From Euonymus europaeus (taxonomy: Eukaryota; Streptophyta; Magnoliopsida; Celastrales; Celastraceae): DNA of 64,000 nt. This document shows positions 60,984 to 64,000 of the stretch, piece after piece. The stretch's first letter is position 1. The number at the start of each line of letters is the position of its first letter. The stretch is from contig OY756960.1 in assembly GCA_963580455.1 (NCBI GenBank), positions 3,534,001 through 3,598,000 on the forward strand, in the 5' to 3' direction. Below the pieces are notes generated by a model that saw only the letters and a program-made list of their open reading frames with translations, did no database searches and was not told the DNA's origin. The position numbers and the translations under genes are program-made.

Positions 60984-60991
60984 CCACGTGG
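60984..60991. promoter_or_regulatory. Palindromic G-box CCACGTGG
   Basis: Lies about 515 bp upstream of the IDM1-like start codon in a GC-richer patch, with a second ACGT core (TTGACGTGGCA, about 61020-61030) nearby. Both are typical bZIP/bHLH targets in plants. Function is inferred from sequence. Confidence 0.45.
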
Positions 60992-61079
60992 AATGGGTCC
61001 CAATAGTCTCTGGGCATGCTTGACGTGGCAAGATCAGAGACAGGTGAAGCAGGTTGCTCGTTGGTTCTACTGGGTTTGA

Positions 61080-64000
61080 TTCGTCTGAAAGAGTAAAAAG
61101 GGTTTGAAGGGGAAAGTAAATCGCAGCTGCAGCGCGCGTGAATAGAGAAAGTATTGATCCGGGTTGGAATTTAGATGACGAATTCCCTGTGACGGCATCA
61201 CGTTTTTGTGCTGTAGATTTTATTACAGGGTGTGAATTGTCGATTTTGATAAATTGTTGACGTAATTTAGTTAAATCGTTATGTCAATTTTTTGATCGAT
61301 TTTAGTGAAAAATATATCAATTTTTTTAAAGAAAAGCCAATCAAACGGTTTAATTTCAGTCGGTTTCAATTTTATCGATTTTTTGACATTATTAAATTTT
61401 AATGGATATTCTTTTTATATCAAAATAACTTTTTATTTAAAATTAAATATCGCCTTGTCGTTTGGTGACAATTGTTTTCCAATTTAACACTCACAAGCAA
61501 CTGGTAACACACACTCTAAATTTTTCATTTTCTTAACTTAACTGAGTTACACTTTTATTACATAAAAAGTCAGGTCATATATTCTCATTGATATTATCAA
61601 AACACGTATTTTAATACAATCACATCAATAAAGCATAAATTTCTATACATTTTTAAAATTATTTCACACAGTGAAATTTAAATGTACTTTAGTAATGATA
61701 ATTTTTTTTTAAAATAATGACGCTATTTGAACCAGTGTCATTGATAATGAATAATAAAATATATTACTAAATTTGACTAATTTTTGCCGAGTTTCTCGTC
61801 TAGCTCTTATATCTCTCACACAACAAACACATATTTTTAACCCAAATATTGTGAAGACTACTCATAAGAAAAAATTTGTGTGAACTTGTGTATCAAAATG
61901 GACAATATTTGTCTGAACGCTGTGACTACTTTATGGTGTCTACCCTTCAGTCTTTCATTCTTTTGATGGCAAGTTGATAGTGGACTCTAGTAGTAGTGAC
62001 CATATAAAACATGCACATCTTCATAATGTAAATGAGTAATATTGCATATCTCAAAAAAATAACCAGTAATTTTTTCTTCAAATCTATGTAACATATATTT
62101 CAGTTATTGATTAATACATGTATAAGCCTCGCTTATTATCAACACCTCGCATTAATTGTAGGTCAAAATAAATGTCATATTTTGAGAATCTCAAACATTA
62201 CTCAATGTAAATTCCTCTTTGTAAGATATTCGAAACAAAGTTTAGTGAGGGCAAGACACTTTGATGCTAAAATGTAGAGTAAGATATATACTAGCAAGAA
62301 ACGTTCTACCAAACACTTTCATAAATGCTAGCTTATTAGCTCCAAAAAACTTCAAAGAAATAAGCTGTGTTTGAAGCTTATTTCACAAATGTTTTTTTCT
62401 TTTCATTTTTTCTTTTCTTTTATTAAGAAATATTATATAAAATATTATAAATTTGTTAAAATATTAATTTCATGTAATCTATAGCTTTAAACTATAAATT
62501 GGATATAATAATAAATATTTATAATAAAATTAAACGAAATTTACCATAAAATAAAATAAAATAGTATAATGATTTATCCCGTTCTTATATTATTATGAAA
62601 ATTTTATTTTATCTTTTAAACTAAGCGTCTGTTTGATTGAGCGTTTGTACAATTCATACTTTATCATACATACTCTCATACGTTATTCTCTACACTAGCT
62701 TATAGTCTGTCAGACATACTCTCAACCAAACAAACAGCGTGTAATACATTTTACATTGCTTATTCCACAGTTTGTAAATTTTAAAAAATTAGTTATTTGT
62801 TTTGTTTCAAGTGACGCGTACACACACATCCACAAATGGAGATGACAAGAACGTACAGCTAGAAAGAGAAGAAGGAACACACCTACAAATATGAATGAAG
62901 ATAGAAAGACAATAGAATTGATGATGCAAGTTATATGCGGCGAGTAGAGTGCACAAATGACAAAGCTGCTACTGAAATTGCAAAATTGGGTGCATGTGAT
63001 TGAGGATTTACATCTCTTTTGAGCTGAATTTAGTATGAACCATACATTCTTCAATGAAGAGAGGGATTGGAACCGCCCCATTTGTAGGAGTGGGTGTGGC
63101 TCATATAAGGTGAGACTGAGACCTAAGAGAGGTTTTTTTCTGCCACAAGCGAGGATATATATATATATATTTGTGAGGTACCGTCCTCTTTTAAAAATAA
63201 TAAAAAAAAGACTTAACAAGAGAGAGAAGTCAAAGCCCGAGGAGATACTGAAAAGCAGGAATTGTTTAAATTGTTAAAAAAAATCAGTTCTCTCACTACA
63301 AATTAATATTGTACGTTTTGAGTTATTTGATTCTCGTAGATAAATTGAGTCCGCATAATTTTATTATTTCTAAATCGTCTCGTTCAATGATACTTAAATC
63401 GAAGAAAAATGCCATATTTGTGGAAGAGGGTATGTGTCTTTCCTTAAAAATCACATCACTTTAGTTTACCCAAGCGATATGAGACGTATCTTGGCAGAAA
63501 TAAGTAGTGAATTTTGAAGCCAATCATGCAAACCATATTTTTGTTCTTGGCGTAGTGTCATTTTCAAAACCCTTTTGTATCCCTCAAGCCACATTTTGGG
63601 TTTCTTTATTATTTGTTTCTAGTAAAACTTCTGAAATGCTATACTTTGTGGGGTTTCTTATATTTTATTTTGAAGTTTTTTTCTTTGTTTATCCAAAGAA
63701 CATATTACAATAAGAGGCAATAACCTGGTCCAAGAAACTCGAGCACGCTGCAGGCATCAACCCATGATCTAAACTCACTGCAAGATAAAGCAGATTTTGC
63801 CAACATTGGATAGGCCCAACACACCCAATATGAAGCCCATACAAAGTGCTATAAACTTTATTTCTTAGCAATTATTAGAAGGAGCCTAATCCATTGAGAT
63901 AGCCCATCATTTGGACCTCTGGCCCACTATTGTCATTCATTGCATTTGCATATGAGCTTCAGTCCAAAATACGGAAAATCTGTGAAGGTAAAAGTACACA
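61080..64000. other. Intergenic to the right edge; no gene seen
   Basis: AT-rich. About 61545-61640 holds part of the MITE family of 39198-39571 (TTATTACATAAAAAGTCAGG ... ACACGTATTTTAATACAATC). 62625-62745 has inverted ends (GCGTCTGTTTGATTGAG and CTCAACCAAACAAACAGCG) of a small Harbinger-like MITE. The 165-codon ORF at 62722-63219 (minus) is hydrophobic, crosses a (TA)n run and has no family resemblance. The 63689-64000 end has no recognised gene. Confidence 0.45.
62625..62745. mobile_element. Short MITE (about 120 bp)
   Basis: GCGTCTGTTTGATTGAG near 62626 pairs with CTCAACCAAACAAACAGCG ending near 62740. The inner words ACTAGCTTATAGTCTGTCAGACATACTCTCAACCA recur in diverged form near 38940-38978. 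Target duplication is not clear. Confidence 0.5.

Noticed and set aside
62722..63219. 165-codon minus-strand ORF
   Set aside because: Hydrophobic, crosses a (TA)n repeat and a MITE end, and matches no family.
1..64000. CRISPR arrays, riboswitches, tRNA and rRNA genes
   Set aside because: No regularly spaced short repeats, no tRNA T-arm box in a fitting context and no rRNA-like stretch were seen; the DNA is plant nuclear.

Overview
The window is AT-rich nuclear DNA of a flowering plant, most likely a eudicot. The evidence is GT-AG split genes encoding plant-specific families (FRIGIDA-like, CKI1-like receptor kinase, IDM1-like PHD/acetyltransferase), gene spacing of several kb, and plant-type transposons (Copia, solo LTRs, Mutator-like, hAT). 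No tRNA, rRNA, CRISPR array or bacterial-type operon was seen. The species cannot be named from the sequence.

Layout. 0-0.4 kb: first exon of a CKI1-like sensor kinase running off the left edge (minus). 2.9-14.5 kb: a complex I subunit gene (NDUFA5/B13, minus, 11.9-14.3 kb) and a broken duplicate of it (3.1-5.0 kb). Between them lie a solo LTR (6.5-7.5 kb) and an odd array of about 100-bp palindromes around an AT-rich repeat (8.6-10.7 kb). 15-23 kb: transposon country, with a hAT element with exact 8-bp target duplication, a second solo LTR, a fold-back MITE, a Mutator-like element (MULE) with exact 9-bp target duplication, and a decayed coiled-coil gene. 23.05-28.0 kb: a nearly complete but broken Copia retrotransposon with two LTRs, PBS, PPT and target duplication. 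29-30 kb: Oberon-like PHD pseudogene.

31-36.5 kb: a four-exon glyoxalase/VOC gene (plus) with a hAT-type MITE in intron 2, a truncated prefoldin subunit 2 fragment, and an intact intronless organellar ribosomal protein L18 gene (minus). The flanks of L18 are duplicated at 37.9-40.2 kb without the L18 coding sequence. 42.6-45.1 kb: three-exon FRIGIDA-like 4 gene (minus). A second MULE of the same family begins 298 bp upstream of its start codon and carries a FAR1-type DNA-binding-domain fragment. 49.8-50.8 kb: OTU-protease-like MULE pseudogene. 53-60.5 kb: an eight-coding-exon PHD-finger/acetyltransferase gene of the IDM1/ROS4-like class (minus). 60.7-64 kb: intergenic DNA with small MITEs.

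The genes do not form an operon. Their neighbourhood (FRL4 - L18 - prefoldin 2, and FRL4 - PHD acetyltransferase) matches, from memory, two Arabidopsis regions on chromosomes 3 and 4 (At3g22440/22450/22480 and At4g14900/14920), so this looks like conserved ancestral gene order heavily loaded with transposons. Intact-looking genes: NDUFA5, glyoxalase, L18, FRL4 and the IDM1-like gene. The kinase is only partly visible.
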